A stretch of 64,000 nucleotides of DNA, taken from the NCBI GenBank assembly GCA_028622995.1, contig JAJQJQ010000006.1:1736001-1800000 (forward strand), in the 5' to 3' direction. The notes under the pieces were generated by a model. The model searched no databases and was not told where the DNA came from. It saw only the letters and a list, made by a program, of their open reading frames with translations. Within the stretch, counting starts at the first letter, position 1. Every line of letters begins with the position of its first letter. The position numbers and the translations under genes were made by a program. This document shows positions 43,922 to 56,200 of this stretch, one piece after another. This DNA is from Panagrolaimus kolymaensis. Taxonomy: Eukaryota > Nematoda > Chromadorea > Rhabditida > Panagrolaimidae.

Positions 43922-46900
43922 TTAAAAACCGGGTAAAAAGCAATATGCCACACCAATGCTATAAACGAGATAAACGAACCATACAATTAAAAAGATAGCT
44001 ACAGAAATATATTTTTGTTTTTGTGGTCCACCTAATTCAGCTAAAATGGTTGGATTATATCGCCTCCAAACTAAAACCCCAAAACATATAACTGAACCCA
44101 AAAGGAATAAAGTGACACTAGAAGCAAGGGATCCAGCGTCCACACGAAATACCGTTCCATGATATGAATGATATATAGCTGCAATGGCCCAACCAATTCC
44201 AATACCAAGAAATACGTTTACAGCATTGGAGCCCGTGACATTTCCAATTGAAGCATCCGCTGTTTTATCTTGTAAAGCAGCGGTTTTCGATGCAAATGTG
44301 TCTAAAAAAAATATGTAAGTTAAACAAAAAAAGATTTCGTGGAATTTAATAAAAAACAGTTTTTTTATATGCCAATAGAAAAAACTTCCAGTTTATAAAA
44401 TCATCTTTAAAAGAAGCGTCCTTCTTACCAGTGTTGTCGATTAATCGAAATCCTTCGATTATCGATTTCGATTAATCGAAATTAATCGAAAATTTTCGGT
44501 TATCGATTATCGATCGATTAATCGAAAATCGAAAGTCTCGATTATCGATTCGATTAATCGAAAATAATCGAATTTCGATCGGTTATTTTTCGATTAATCG
44601 TTCGATTAATCGAATAATCGACAACACTGCTTCTTACCAGTTTTTATGAAATTTATTTAAAGTCGTATTATAAATATTTTAAAAAAACCAACAAAATTTT
44701 CCCAAAAACAGTTTGAATAAATGGCAAGCAAAAAAAAAAAAGATTCTTATTTGATTGTTTTGGAAAAAAATGTATCTGGGACCCAGTTAAAAAAAAAAAG
44801 ATTCCGAAATTTTACCAAGAAAGCAATTTATTATTTATTATTTTAAAAATGTTGCTTTTATTAATAACAATACAATTAAGTTTTTTAAAACTAGCTCAAA
44901 GATTAAAAAATGGGATGGTAAATTTATTATGATTTAAAAATCAGTGATTTATTATTTATTTATTTTTTGATGGAGTTATGCTTTTTTACCAATCATTTAT
45001 GGCAGCAATCCCTTCAGTTTTTATTATTTTTGTAAATTTCTTTAGATTAAAAATACCGTGCTCAGTTTTAATATTAAATACATTGATAATATTTATGTGT
45101 CATATTTTGCATTCAAACACATTCAATTTTGAACAGTTTAAAAAACCAATGAAATTATTCTGATCCAGTTTTAAAAATAAAATAATCGAAAATTTAAATG
45201 TTAGAGGCGTGTTTGAAATGTCTAACAAATAAAAAAAATTTAACAGTTTTTTAATTAATTTTTTTTATAATTAAGCCTTCCTTTTAGTCCTTAACACTGC
45301 AATGAAACTCAGTTTTTAAAATAATTGTGATTATTTTTATGAATAATACTTCTTCTACCAAACAGTTTTGGAAGAAATAAAATTAATTTTGAGCCAAATA
45401 AAAATATTGGTTATTGTTTTTTTTATTACCAAAAAGCAGTTTTATGAATAATGACCGTGATAAGGTTAAGTACACAGTTTATAAAAATTAAAATAAATAA
45501 AAAATAAATTTTAACCATAAAATGCAATGTGATATGTCTATCGAGTTAATAATCACGAATAGTGTTTTATTTTTAGCCATCAAAGCGGCAATAATTGTTT
45601 ATTTTATGCAGTTTTTTTCTGCTCAATTTTGAGATTAAAATTAAGTACAGTTTTTATTTTTCTTCATAAAAATTATTAAAAATAAATTAGATTTCCGGAT
45701 TCAACAGTTTTAATTTAAAAAAAAAGCCTTTACAAGATCTCATTTAAATTCCAATATTTTTAAAACTGGGAAACAGTTTAAAAAAATATAAACATACCAG
45801 GTAAACTTGTTCCCAAAGCCACTAAAGTAATAGCAGTAATGGAATCTTTGAGGCCAATAGTGCAACCCAAATGAGAAGCCACATCTCCAATAACAGCTGT
45901 AACTAAACCAATAGCAACGATGGAAACAAAAAATGATAACCATCCTAAAAAAAATTCCGCGATTTTCAATAATATCCAGTTTATTCGTAAAATTTGTTTT
46001 AAAAAAATTCTTACCATTAAAATAATCGGTTGGTGGAATTAATGCAAATGCCACCTTCCATGGAAATGAAACATAATGAAGGAATTTTTCTTTGCTACTT
46101 AATTTTCCATCATCATCCAAATCTTGTGGAGTAAAAGCATCCTTAAATTGTTGCCTCCAACTATGGGTTCCAACCATCAATGAAACATTGGCATTTGCAA
46201 CCAAACGATCCACAAAACTCTAAAACACCGAATTTGTTGGATATATCCAGTTTAAATTAAAAAATTAAAAAAACCTTAAATTCCACATCTTCAACAATGT
46301 CAATTCTGCAACGAGTATGTGCGCCTAAAACGGGACGACCATCAGCTCCATTTTGACCGAGTCCATAATCCGTTAACCAAGATGGAGTTGAAAGTTCAAC
46401 ATAAAAATCTTCAGATTTTTCATATTCATCATCATTAATGATTTCGATTTCAATCAAGGCTCTGAAAAGAAAATCATCATATCAGTTAAAAAAGGGTTTG
46501 GTCGTGAAGAGAAAATGACATTCAGTTTTAAAAGATATTTGGCTTGTTAAGAAAGTTTTTTAATTTCTATTATGTTTTTTTTATATACAGTTAAAAATTT
46601 TATTACTTATCAACGTGATAATTGGAAACAGTTTTTTTAAATATTTATTTTAACGTAATTTGGTAAAAAACCTATTGTTTCAGTTTCTCGTTTAAAAAAT
46701 TTACTCAATCGATATTAATATTCAGTTAAAAACGTGTATGTAAATCTCAGACCCAAAGGCAGGAGACAGTTTTAAAATATTTTTCTTTTGAATCGAAAAT
46801 TTCCAGGTTAATAGGTTCAGTTTTTTCACAAAAAAATTTGAAGCTTTCTTAACACAAGGACATACTAAATCAGTTTAAAAAATTCTTATTCCGTTTTGAT

Positions 46901-49900
46901 AAAAAATTTTCTTTCAGTTTCAATTGCTTTTCCAAGAAATATACAAAAAAAAATTAAATTTTTTAGAAAAATATTCATTATTTAATACGATAATACTGGT
47001 TCTCAGTTAAAAATGTGTTAATTCTGAACTAATACATGGTTCATGACAGTTTTAAAAAAAGAATTTTTACGTGCTTTAAAAACTATTTATTACACAGTTT
47101 TTTTTTCTTCTAAAAAATACTAATTTTTCTTTCTTTTTTGTTTTATTTACTCACTTTGTTTGCCCATCTTCAAATTCCACTGTTCCATCATGGCCAACAT
47201 AATCTTCGCCATTTTTAGCTGCGCCATCGATGGTTCGATATGGAACGGATGCTCTTCCACGGGCACCTCGATGTCTCAAAACCTATAAAAAAATCCATTT
47301 ATTCCGATTATGTAAGAATTACACAGTTTAAAAAAATCTTACTTCCAAAATAAATACTCCTTGACTTTCAGAAACTTTATAATATTCACTTCCAAATGTG
47401 AAGGCTCCGCCATGATCATCATCGATAATTAAAATCGTGGCTAAACTATTTGGTCCTAAATCAGCTCGAATCGTTTGTTGTTCATTCGTATCACAAACAG
47501 CTTTAACATTGGATAAACGAACATGAAATTGTTCATCCTCTTCATACACATCATTATCAATTATTCCAACTTCGATTTGTTTCCTTCAAAGAAAAAATCG
47601 TCATTTAAAAACTCAGTTTTTTTTATAAATATTAAATTTTACACCATCCTTCGGGTAACTTAAAAGACAGTTATAAAAAATAAATTTTGAAAAATTAAAT
47701 TTCCTTTTTTTTTGTTTCATTTTTTTTCCTCGCGAAGTTAGTTTTTTCCCGCTCATCCCTTTTCTTTCAGATGCTACAATTTTAAAATTAAAAAAAAGTT
47801 AAATAATAGCAAAACTTTTACATGAATTATTATTCTAAACGAAAAATATTACTAATTTATTCGCCTAAATGTTTTATACAAATACAGTTTTTATAAAAAT
47901 AAATTTATGATTTCTATCTTTTTTGTCCCAACAGAAAAATTATATTTTCATATACTTTTCAGTTTTTTTGATCTCATTCAAAACATTTTTCGTGTTATCC
48001 ATCTCCTCAATCGAAAATACCTCTGTTCAGTTTTGAATTAAAAAAAGTATAATTTGAGACAGAGTTATGTCAGTTTTTATAAAAGAAAAATTTGTTCCTC
48101 ATAAATCTTGATCATCAGTTTTTACTCAACAACGAAATCTTTTTTTTTTTACCGCGCTTTTGCTATGCCAGTTTTATTTTTATTTGACTTTGATTGTTTC
48201 AGTAGGTTTGAAAATTAAATTTACTTTGCTGATAGTTGGATGGCAGTTTAATAACAAAAAAATAGTAAAATTTGGGTGATTCTTCTTTCTATTTTAATCT
48301 TACTACAAAACTTTTTTTGTTTTTCTGTCTTTTCATGGCGGTAACAATTATGGGAGTTTAAATTTTAACAAAAAGTTACTTAATTTCGATTTAAAAAATG
48401 CAGTTTTTTCCCCAAAGCGATAAATTTTTCAGTTTATACGCCCATTAAAATTACTTCTATTTTAGATGCTAAAAAAATTAATTTTTATAAACAATTTAAT
48501 CTTCTTTTGTTTTAATTTTGTTTTTGTTCCAAATTTGAGCAACTACAATCAGTTTTTATTGTAAAAAATTTGGATTTCTGTTCGTTTCACATCATAAAAA
48601 TTTTTTAACCTCATCGTACTCCAACCAGTTTTAAATTTTTCAAAAAGTTAGTCAAAATAGCTTTCAACAACACAGTTATTAAAAGAAATTTTTTCCCCTA
48701 TATTCGCCCATAGCTAGCATTATAAAATATTTGATTTAAAACAAAAACAGAATATTACTTAAAAATTAAATTTACACTTTTAAATATATATTTTTGCTCC
48801 ATTCCAAGCTGGCAAACTTTTTACAGTTTTTTTATATTTTGATTACTTTTTGTTTCCCAACTAAAATAATTCTTCGCTTCTCCGAATAGCGATCAATATT
48901 AAATTTAACAAAAATATTCGCTCATGCTTTGAGAATTTAAAACAGTTATTATATCACAACCCAAAATTTCCACTTTCTGCATCTATGCACCTTTTTTATT
49001 TAAAAAGATTAAAAAAACTCATTTTTATTTAGAAAAAAGTTATTAATATTTTGTTTTTATATAAATCTTTAAACTTCAGACAGCCCCCTTCAATTCTCTT
49101 TACACATAAAAAACAAGGATTTATTTCGATCATTTTTTTCTTCCACCTTTAAAAATATTATTCGCCTGTTTCAATTTTAAATTTAACAAAAATTTTCTAA
49201 ATATTTCACTAGATTTGTCAGTTTTTTTAAATATTTCACTAGATTTGTCAGTTTTTTCCCACAACTAAATTTTTTTCCACCTCGCACGGGCTATTTCAGT
49301 TTTATTGTTTTTTTTAACTTACATAGTTTCATGAGGTTTAAAAATTAATTCTCCTTCAGCTGGAATAAAATCTTCATCTTCGTGAGCTGTATCTGCGATG
49401 GTTTTATAATGAACCGAAACCCGGGTTGGAACTTCCAATGAACCTCTATCACATTTAACAAAAACTTTTATTGTTCCAACATTTTCCAAGCACATATAAT
49501 TTGCTGGATCAAATCTAAAATATTATTGTCGTAATATTTGCAGTTAAAATTAAAATATAAAAAATTAGCCTTACTGAACTGAAACCATCTTGGGTTTTTC
49601 TGGCATGTAACTGCTATTTTGGGATAAATTACTCTTTTTTCGAAGCAATTGTCTTTCTGCTTTTAATGATAAATCGCCAGCTCCCATCATTTTATGAGTG
49701 GCCTAGAAAAAATAAAATAAATTATTTTAAACTTTTATGAATGATTATTTTCTGTAAACAGTTAATTTTTTGCATATAAAATCGAAAACACAGTTTTAAA
49801 AATCTCTAATTCAATAAAATTACAGAAATGTACGATTTATAAATCTAATTTAAGAAATTACTTCTTGAAGGAAGCCAGTGACTCGAATTTATATTTATAA

Positions 49901-52900
49901 ATATGGTATTTTTTATTTATGTCTAAATTGTGGGCACAGAAAATAATTATTTCGATGACAGTTTTTTTTCAATTATCTGTTTTGAATTTTTTTGGATTTT
50001 TATTCCAAAAAAAATTGAAGCCTTCTTCAGTTATGTGTTACAGTTTCTTACAAAATTAAACTTCTCACAATTAAATAGGGAGAAAAAAATAAAAATTAAC
50101 TAAATGTTTTTCCTCTTTTCCCACTCCTTGATTCGAGTGCTTAATCAGTTTTGATTTTAATAATTAAAAAAAAAGCGAACTTTAAGAGATAATCGATTCT
50201 CTTAATTGTTTTTTTCTTGTCAACAACAGTTAAAAAATCAAAAGCAAAATAATGATTGATATTTATATAAAAAAAAGTATTTTAAATTGATCTATTTGCA
50301 CTTAACTTTTGAGCAAAATACACATTTTCAAATTACAGTTTTTTTTAGCTCATTTGCTTGAAATTTTTTGAATATTTTCATGCACAAAAATGAAAAGACC
50401 AAATGCAGTTTTTGACAAAATTTTTAAAGTTATCCACATTGTAGTTTATTATTTAAAAAAATATAGTTTGTAAAAAGTTTTTCTTCTTTTTTCTACAAAA
50501 TAAGTTCTCACCAGTTTTATTTTAAATATTTCGAATAAAAAATTTATGAATTTTTTCCGTCTGTTATTTCACCAGCCAGTTTTATTTTCAAAAGACACAA
50601 ACCTGAATTCGATAAAATGCTCGACTTTTTGGGGCTTCTTTAACAATTTGATCGGTTGCAAGTATTTCCAATTCATCGATATTCATATCCGGATTTTCTG
50701 TTCGTAATTGACGGAAAATATCCAAATATCTTTTTTTATGATTATCAAATGCCGCCTCATCATCTTTTTTCGTTCGATTTCCCATAAGTGCCACACTTTA
50801 AAAAAAATTATTTGTTGGTCTTTGTTTGATTTTTTTTTTAATTTTTAAAACTTACTTAAGATTTTCCCCTTTTTCAAGAGTGACATCATTTTTATCTTTG
50901 TCTGGAACTCGATTGGGTGTGCGCCTTACGAATGAAGCCACAGGGGTTGCAAGAATTCGTTGACCAAAATCATGGGTATAAAGATTAGCAAAATATGCTG
51001 ACATTACCGTAAGAGGAAAGAATAAGAAAGTTAAAACTCCTTCCCATACCTGAAAAACAAAAACGTTTCAGTTTTAGAAATGAACTTGAATATTTCTTTA
51101 CAGTTTTTAATCCTTTTTTATTGTTTTGAAAAATTTTGCGAAAATATTGCGTTTGGACAGTTTAGAATGAACAATTGTCAAAATAAAAACCAGTTTTAAC
51201 TTGATTTATAAAAGGACTAAAAAAAGTAGTACCCCGTTTTATCAATCAGTTTTAAGAAAAAAAGATTTACAGCCATAATTATTTTTTAAAGATATTAAAA
51301 TGGAATCAAAATTCACGCAAGTTTTTTTTAATAATAAAAATATTTTAAATTATTAAATTTAAGCTTTTTAAATAAATTTTTAATAAGTATAGTAATGACA
51401 GTTTAACGATATATGAAACGACCAACATGTTTCACAGTTTTTTATATAGTTTCATTAATAAAACAAAGAACACTCACTTCCACAACATTTGGTGAAAATA
51501 CGGCTAAAATTAAATATAACCAAACATATGCAAAACTCGACCATATTACAGTAACCCAAAATACATCATAACGATGAATTCGACGAATTTCTGGTTGGGG
51601 AATGACCTAAACAATGGACTCTTTAAGATCTAGACAGTTTTAAATTTAAAAAAAAGTTTTCTTACATAAATGCAAATAGCAATTATAACAAAAAGATTAA
51701 ATGCTGCTGATCCAACAATGGTGCCAGGACCAAGTTCACCAGCTTCAAAATTATTTCCAAATATTTCGATAACACTCAAAAGAATTTCGGGAGCGGATGA
51801 ACCAAGGGCCATAAGGGTAAGATTAGAAACTGTTTCATTCCAAACTCGAACCAAAACCGTATATTCTTCACCATTGGGTTTTAGAAGCTTCACAACCTTT
51901 TCTTGTGAAGTTATTACTTCTATTGCACCCATAAATCTAGAAAAAATACTATGGTCAGTTTAAATTAAAAAAGATGGACAAACCTATCAGCGACGATAGA
52001 AACGCCAAAAAAGAGATAACACAAAGCTAAAAGGTAAATAAAAGCTCGAAACCATCGAGTGCATTCAGGGATATCCTAAAAATGTATTTTGTTGAAACAG
52101 TTTTATTAAGAATTAAAAAATTTGAACACAGTTTAAATAAAATTTATGGAGATTTAACAAGATTTTCTCAACATTTCTACAAACAAATGCAGTTTAAAAC
52201 AAAACCAAATGTTGGTAAATGCAATTAAAATAATTTTATAAAATTCTAATTTTTTTAGACAAAAAAAACAAAAAATCTTTTAAAAAAATAGGGGCAATGC
52301 ACAGCTGTGTTTACTTATTAACAGTTTTAAATATTTTAATAACTAAAGCAAAAAACAATATGAAAAACTTCAACAGTTTTTAATTTTCTTATTCTTTTCC
52401 AAAAAAATATAAAATATATTCGACTAACAGTTTTTTTAAAAAAAATTCCTCAATCGAAAACTAAAAATAAATTTCTTTTCTGTTTTTCTTTTTAAAACAT
52501 TTTTTGGAACATCTTATTCATACTATTGGAAGCCCATTTTTAATAACTTTTTCTAAATCTAAAATGATTTCCGTTTACTAAATATATCTCCAGTTTCAAA
52601 AAATCTTTTTTATAAAAAAATTAAACAATTCCAGTGGAGGACAGGGAATAACGAAGCAGTTTTGAATTTTTTAAATTAATTTGATTTTCTTTTCAACTTT
52701 TATGGACTCAGTTTAAAAATTTTATATACCAAAAGCTTATTGTTGCTTTTCAAATTTAAACGCATCCAAAAAACAATACAGTTTTGATTTTTTTGTTATG
52801 GAAAAATAAACATAAAAATCGAATAACAACTTCGAATATCTTTTTTTTTCAGTTTTAAATAAATTTTCTTTATAATTGGATCCTATATACAAATTTATCG

Positions 52901-53277
52901 AAAAGAATTCAGTTAATTTTATATTTTATAAAAAAACTATCCATTCCTGATTTAAAAAAATATTTTATTACTTTTTTTACGTCCAAAAATATCACATGCA
53001 GTTTTTTCTTTAAATAAATAATCTCCATCTCCCCTCTTCTTATGTTTCCCCAAATAAAACTTACTAATGGTTTCCATGCAGGTATTATCACTCCATCAAA
53101 GCATGGTTTAGCTGATGAGCATGTTTTTGGTTCCATTATAACATTATTATTATGATCCGTAATATTTACAACAAATATAACATTATGATTGGGTTCTATT
53201 GAATTTGAAAATGATATAAAACAAATAAAAAATATAATAAAAATTATTAATAGTTTATTATTAATTCTTAAATTCAT
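43922..53277 (-). CDS. ncx: Na+/Ca2+ exchanger (NCX/SLC8), gene B, complete, 899 aa
   Basis: Fourteen minus-strand exons, all in phase: 53277-53065, 52075-51984, 51936-51666, 51606-51478, 51049-50856, 50795-50603, 49702-49575, 49514-49323, 47583-47343, 47282-47155, 46461-46275, 46219-46015, 45944-45798 and 44301-43922 (2,700 nt). Exon 1 encodes a signal peptide (NKLLIIFIIFFICFISFSNS). The alpha-1 repeat MALGSSAPEILLS is in exon 3 and the alpha-2 repeat GDVASHLGC/VALGTSLP in exon 13, completed by DTFAS in exon 14. Two Calx-beta domains lie in exons 8-11, with the Ca2+-site stretch LIIDDDHGGAF in exon 9. It is a tandem duplicate of gene A in the same orientation; several junctions are shared exactly (for example the 187- and 147-nt exons), but B has extra introns, including one right after the alpha-1 block. 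Alpha-repeat residues look intact, so it should be functional. Confidence 0.95.
44429..44629. mobile_element. hAT-type MITE (201 bp) built of ATTAATCGA repeats, 8-bp TSD CTTCTTAC
   Basis: The ends CAGTGTTGTCGATTAATCG and CGACAACACTG are inverted repeats; CTTCTTAC flanks both sides exactly (44421-44428 and 44630-44637). The interior consists almost wholly of overlapping CGATTAATCGAAA / TTATCGAT palindromes that can fold many ways. The terminal CAGTGTTGT is shared with the MITE at 37.6 kb. Located in the last intron of NCX gene B. Confidence 0.93.
49199..49256 (-). repeat. 30-bp tandem duplication carrying the CAGTTT motif
   Basis: The unit ATATTTCACTAGATTTGTCA followed by GTTTTTTT occurs twice at exactly 30 bp. 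It is a local duplication that added one motif copy within an NCX gene B intron. Confidence 0.9.
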
Positions 53278-56200
53278 TTTGTTTTATTTAAGGCCACAAA
53301 TTTAAAATAATAATTATTATTTGCGGCTTAAAATTTTATTTGTTGAAATTTGAAATTACAAGAAATCGTTCATCGCAATAACCTGATCCAGTTAAAGAAA
53401 AAATCAAAAAATATTATATTTCGTTTTTTTTTTGTTCGTTTACCTGGAAAAAATATGTAGCAAATTAATTGAAGTTTTCCACACACAAAAAAATATATAT
53501 AGGAAAAGTGAATCAAGCGACGCGTAAATAAATAAATAAAACAGTATTTTTTAAGGTAATTAAATTCGGTGGTGTCGATAAAGCAGCAGTTTTATTATTA
53601 TTCGATGGCAAAAAATAAAAGTTATTTTTTAATTTTTTATGACTCAGAAAAATTATTAAAAGCGCCGACGACTCGTATCAGTTTTAAATATTTTAAAAAG
53701 GTTTATGAAATCGAAAAAATGAGTGAGTAGTAATACCCCGATACTGACACATCACCGGAAGCAGTTTAAATGTTTTTACTTTTTATAAATGTAAATGAAA
53801 AAAAAAGACATGATAAATTTAATAAAGAAAATTATGTTTTCCTCTTAATACACGCACCTACTAAGTGTTAAAAAAAATAATTTCAAAAGAGAAAAGATCT
53901 CATCTCATGCAAGAGCTTAAATAGTTAACTTCCCTCTAAACTAAACTCAGTTAAAAAATAATTTTTATATTAAAAAAATGGGGCAATTAAAGTAAACAGT
54001 TTTTTATTTATTTAAATAATTCTCTGAAGCTCATCGGCAATACTGTTTTCTATATTAAATTTAAAAGTTTTTTCTCTATCTTACTCAAAAGTAAATTTTA
54101 TTTTGAATAAAACCACCTGCACGAATGCACACTTCTGAATCACGAGAAAAGAAAAAACCAGAAATAAATAAATAAAATTATTTTAATGTTTTTTCCCTTT
54201 TAACTGTAAAAAAAAATAAATGTGTGAAGTAAGTACCCTTTTAATAAAGAGAGTAGCATTAAAAAAAATTAAAGTCAAAAGTAAAATGAAAAAAACCATT
54301 AAAAAAACGAGTTTTTTTTTTTTATTTTAACCAAAAAAAAATTTTTTGATGTCTTCAAAAAGGCCCACGGAAAAAAAAACAAAGAAGAAGAAAAAAGCTT
54401 AAAATCAATTTTTTTTCCGTCTAGTTAGTTCAAATTTAAAAATAAATGAACAAATTTAAATTTAAATTCGATAAAATGTTTTACTTTTTTGTTTGTTGCT
54501 AATTTAGTTCGATGAAGAAAGAAAACGAAATGGAATTAATTAATGAAAAATGAAAAAAGGGAGAAAAAAAGAAAAAATAGAGTTTCAAAGTTTTGCATCG
54601 GAGTGAAAGAAATGGAGGCAGTTAATAATATTAAAAAATAATATATACCGGTAGCGTTAGTATTTTACAGTTAAATTATTGAAAAAATATATTTAAACTT
54701 TTGAGATTTTTGAACAAAAGTGTTTAAAAAAATTTGAATGGAAATCATTAATTTTTATTAATTTCTCCAAATGCCAGATGCCGCAGTTTTTTTCCTACCA
54801 AAAAAAAGAAAAGAAAAGAAAAAAGATTTTAGAATTGTAACACCAAAGTTAAAATTCTACTTTTTTTGCAGTTCCTCAGTTTATTTTTCACACTTTTGCT
54901 TCCTAAAGTTGAAAGAAGAAAAAAATGGAGAATAATCATTCTTATCAAAATAAAATTTTTATGTTTTATGTTTTTTTAACGTTTTTACGTCATTGAAATA
55001 AAATGAGTAACCGACGACAACCCGACCGACCCAATCGATCGATGACTCAAACGATAACTCTCTTCAGTTTTAAAACAAAAAAATTTAAAATATTTTATTT
55101 AACTCTGCAAAAAAAATTGTCTTTAAACTAACCAAAAAAATCAACAATGACAGTTTTTTCCTTTAATTCGTTCATGCACCAAAATTACAAACCTCCAGTT
55201 TTTTTTAATAATATTTTTAAACTTCTTTGAAACAATAAATCTGTTTTCTGTTTTAGGTTCCGCCGCAAAAAAAGACAACGCAAACTATATAATAATGGGG
55301 GAAATGTTTTGATAAATAAAATTCTTATAGTCCTTTTCAGTTTAATAAAAAAATAAAGTAAAGAATACACAGTTAGAAATCATACCCAAACACAAAGTCA
55401 AAAGAAAAGGTGTGGTCATAAAAAAAATAATATGAAGAAGTGATGAGATCATTATTCATTTTTTTCTTGGTTTAAAAAAATAATTAACGCAAGAGAGAGA
55501 AAAAATAAAAAATATCCAAGGTTGTGTGTCTTTTTCGTTTTGATCGAAACTTTTTTCTGTTTGAGCAAAAAAAAGTAATTAATGGACAGTTTAAAAAAAA
55601 GAAAGATAAAAACAACAACATTTGAAAAGGGTAAATTTTTGCATTGGCGCCAACCGAGAGCAATGAGATCATTGCAGTAAAAAAACCAGAGCTATAATTA
55701 AGTTAAAATAAAGGTTACAAAAATAAAAATAACATTTAAATTATTGATGCAGTTTTAAAATTTAATAAGAAAAGAAAAATAATAAAAAATTTGTGTTAAA
55801 AAATTATATCTCAAAAAAATATCGCAAAATTGTAGTTTATTTTGGTTAATCCTTGAGATGGGTCATTTGCATCTATACCCTTTAAATTAATAAGCTTCAG
55901 TTTAATATAAATTTTTCTATCCCTTTTAAAACAAAAAAAACCAGTCAAGCAGTTTTAAAAATAATATTCTTTCATTTTTTAAAATTTGTTTGTTTTTAAC
56001 TTAATTTTAACTTCGCTCCTTGAAAAAAAAAGGAAGACATCTGGTATGGCAGTTTAGATATATATGGAAATAAAGAACTATGTGCTGCTCACAGTTTATT
56101 ATCTAATTAAGCAACAACGACAAAAAAAAAAGAAACTTTAAACTTAAACAAAAATATTGTTTATGTTTAAGTGAGTAGTAACAACGCCGCCCTCACTTTT

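Noticed and set aside
51670..51963. Plus-strand open frame antisense to NCX B exon 3
   Set aside because: Shadow of the conserved alpha-1 exon on the opposite strand; the same shadow occurs at 37108-37419 in gene A.
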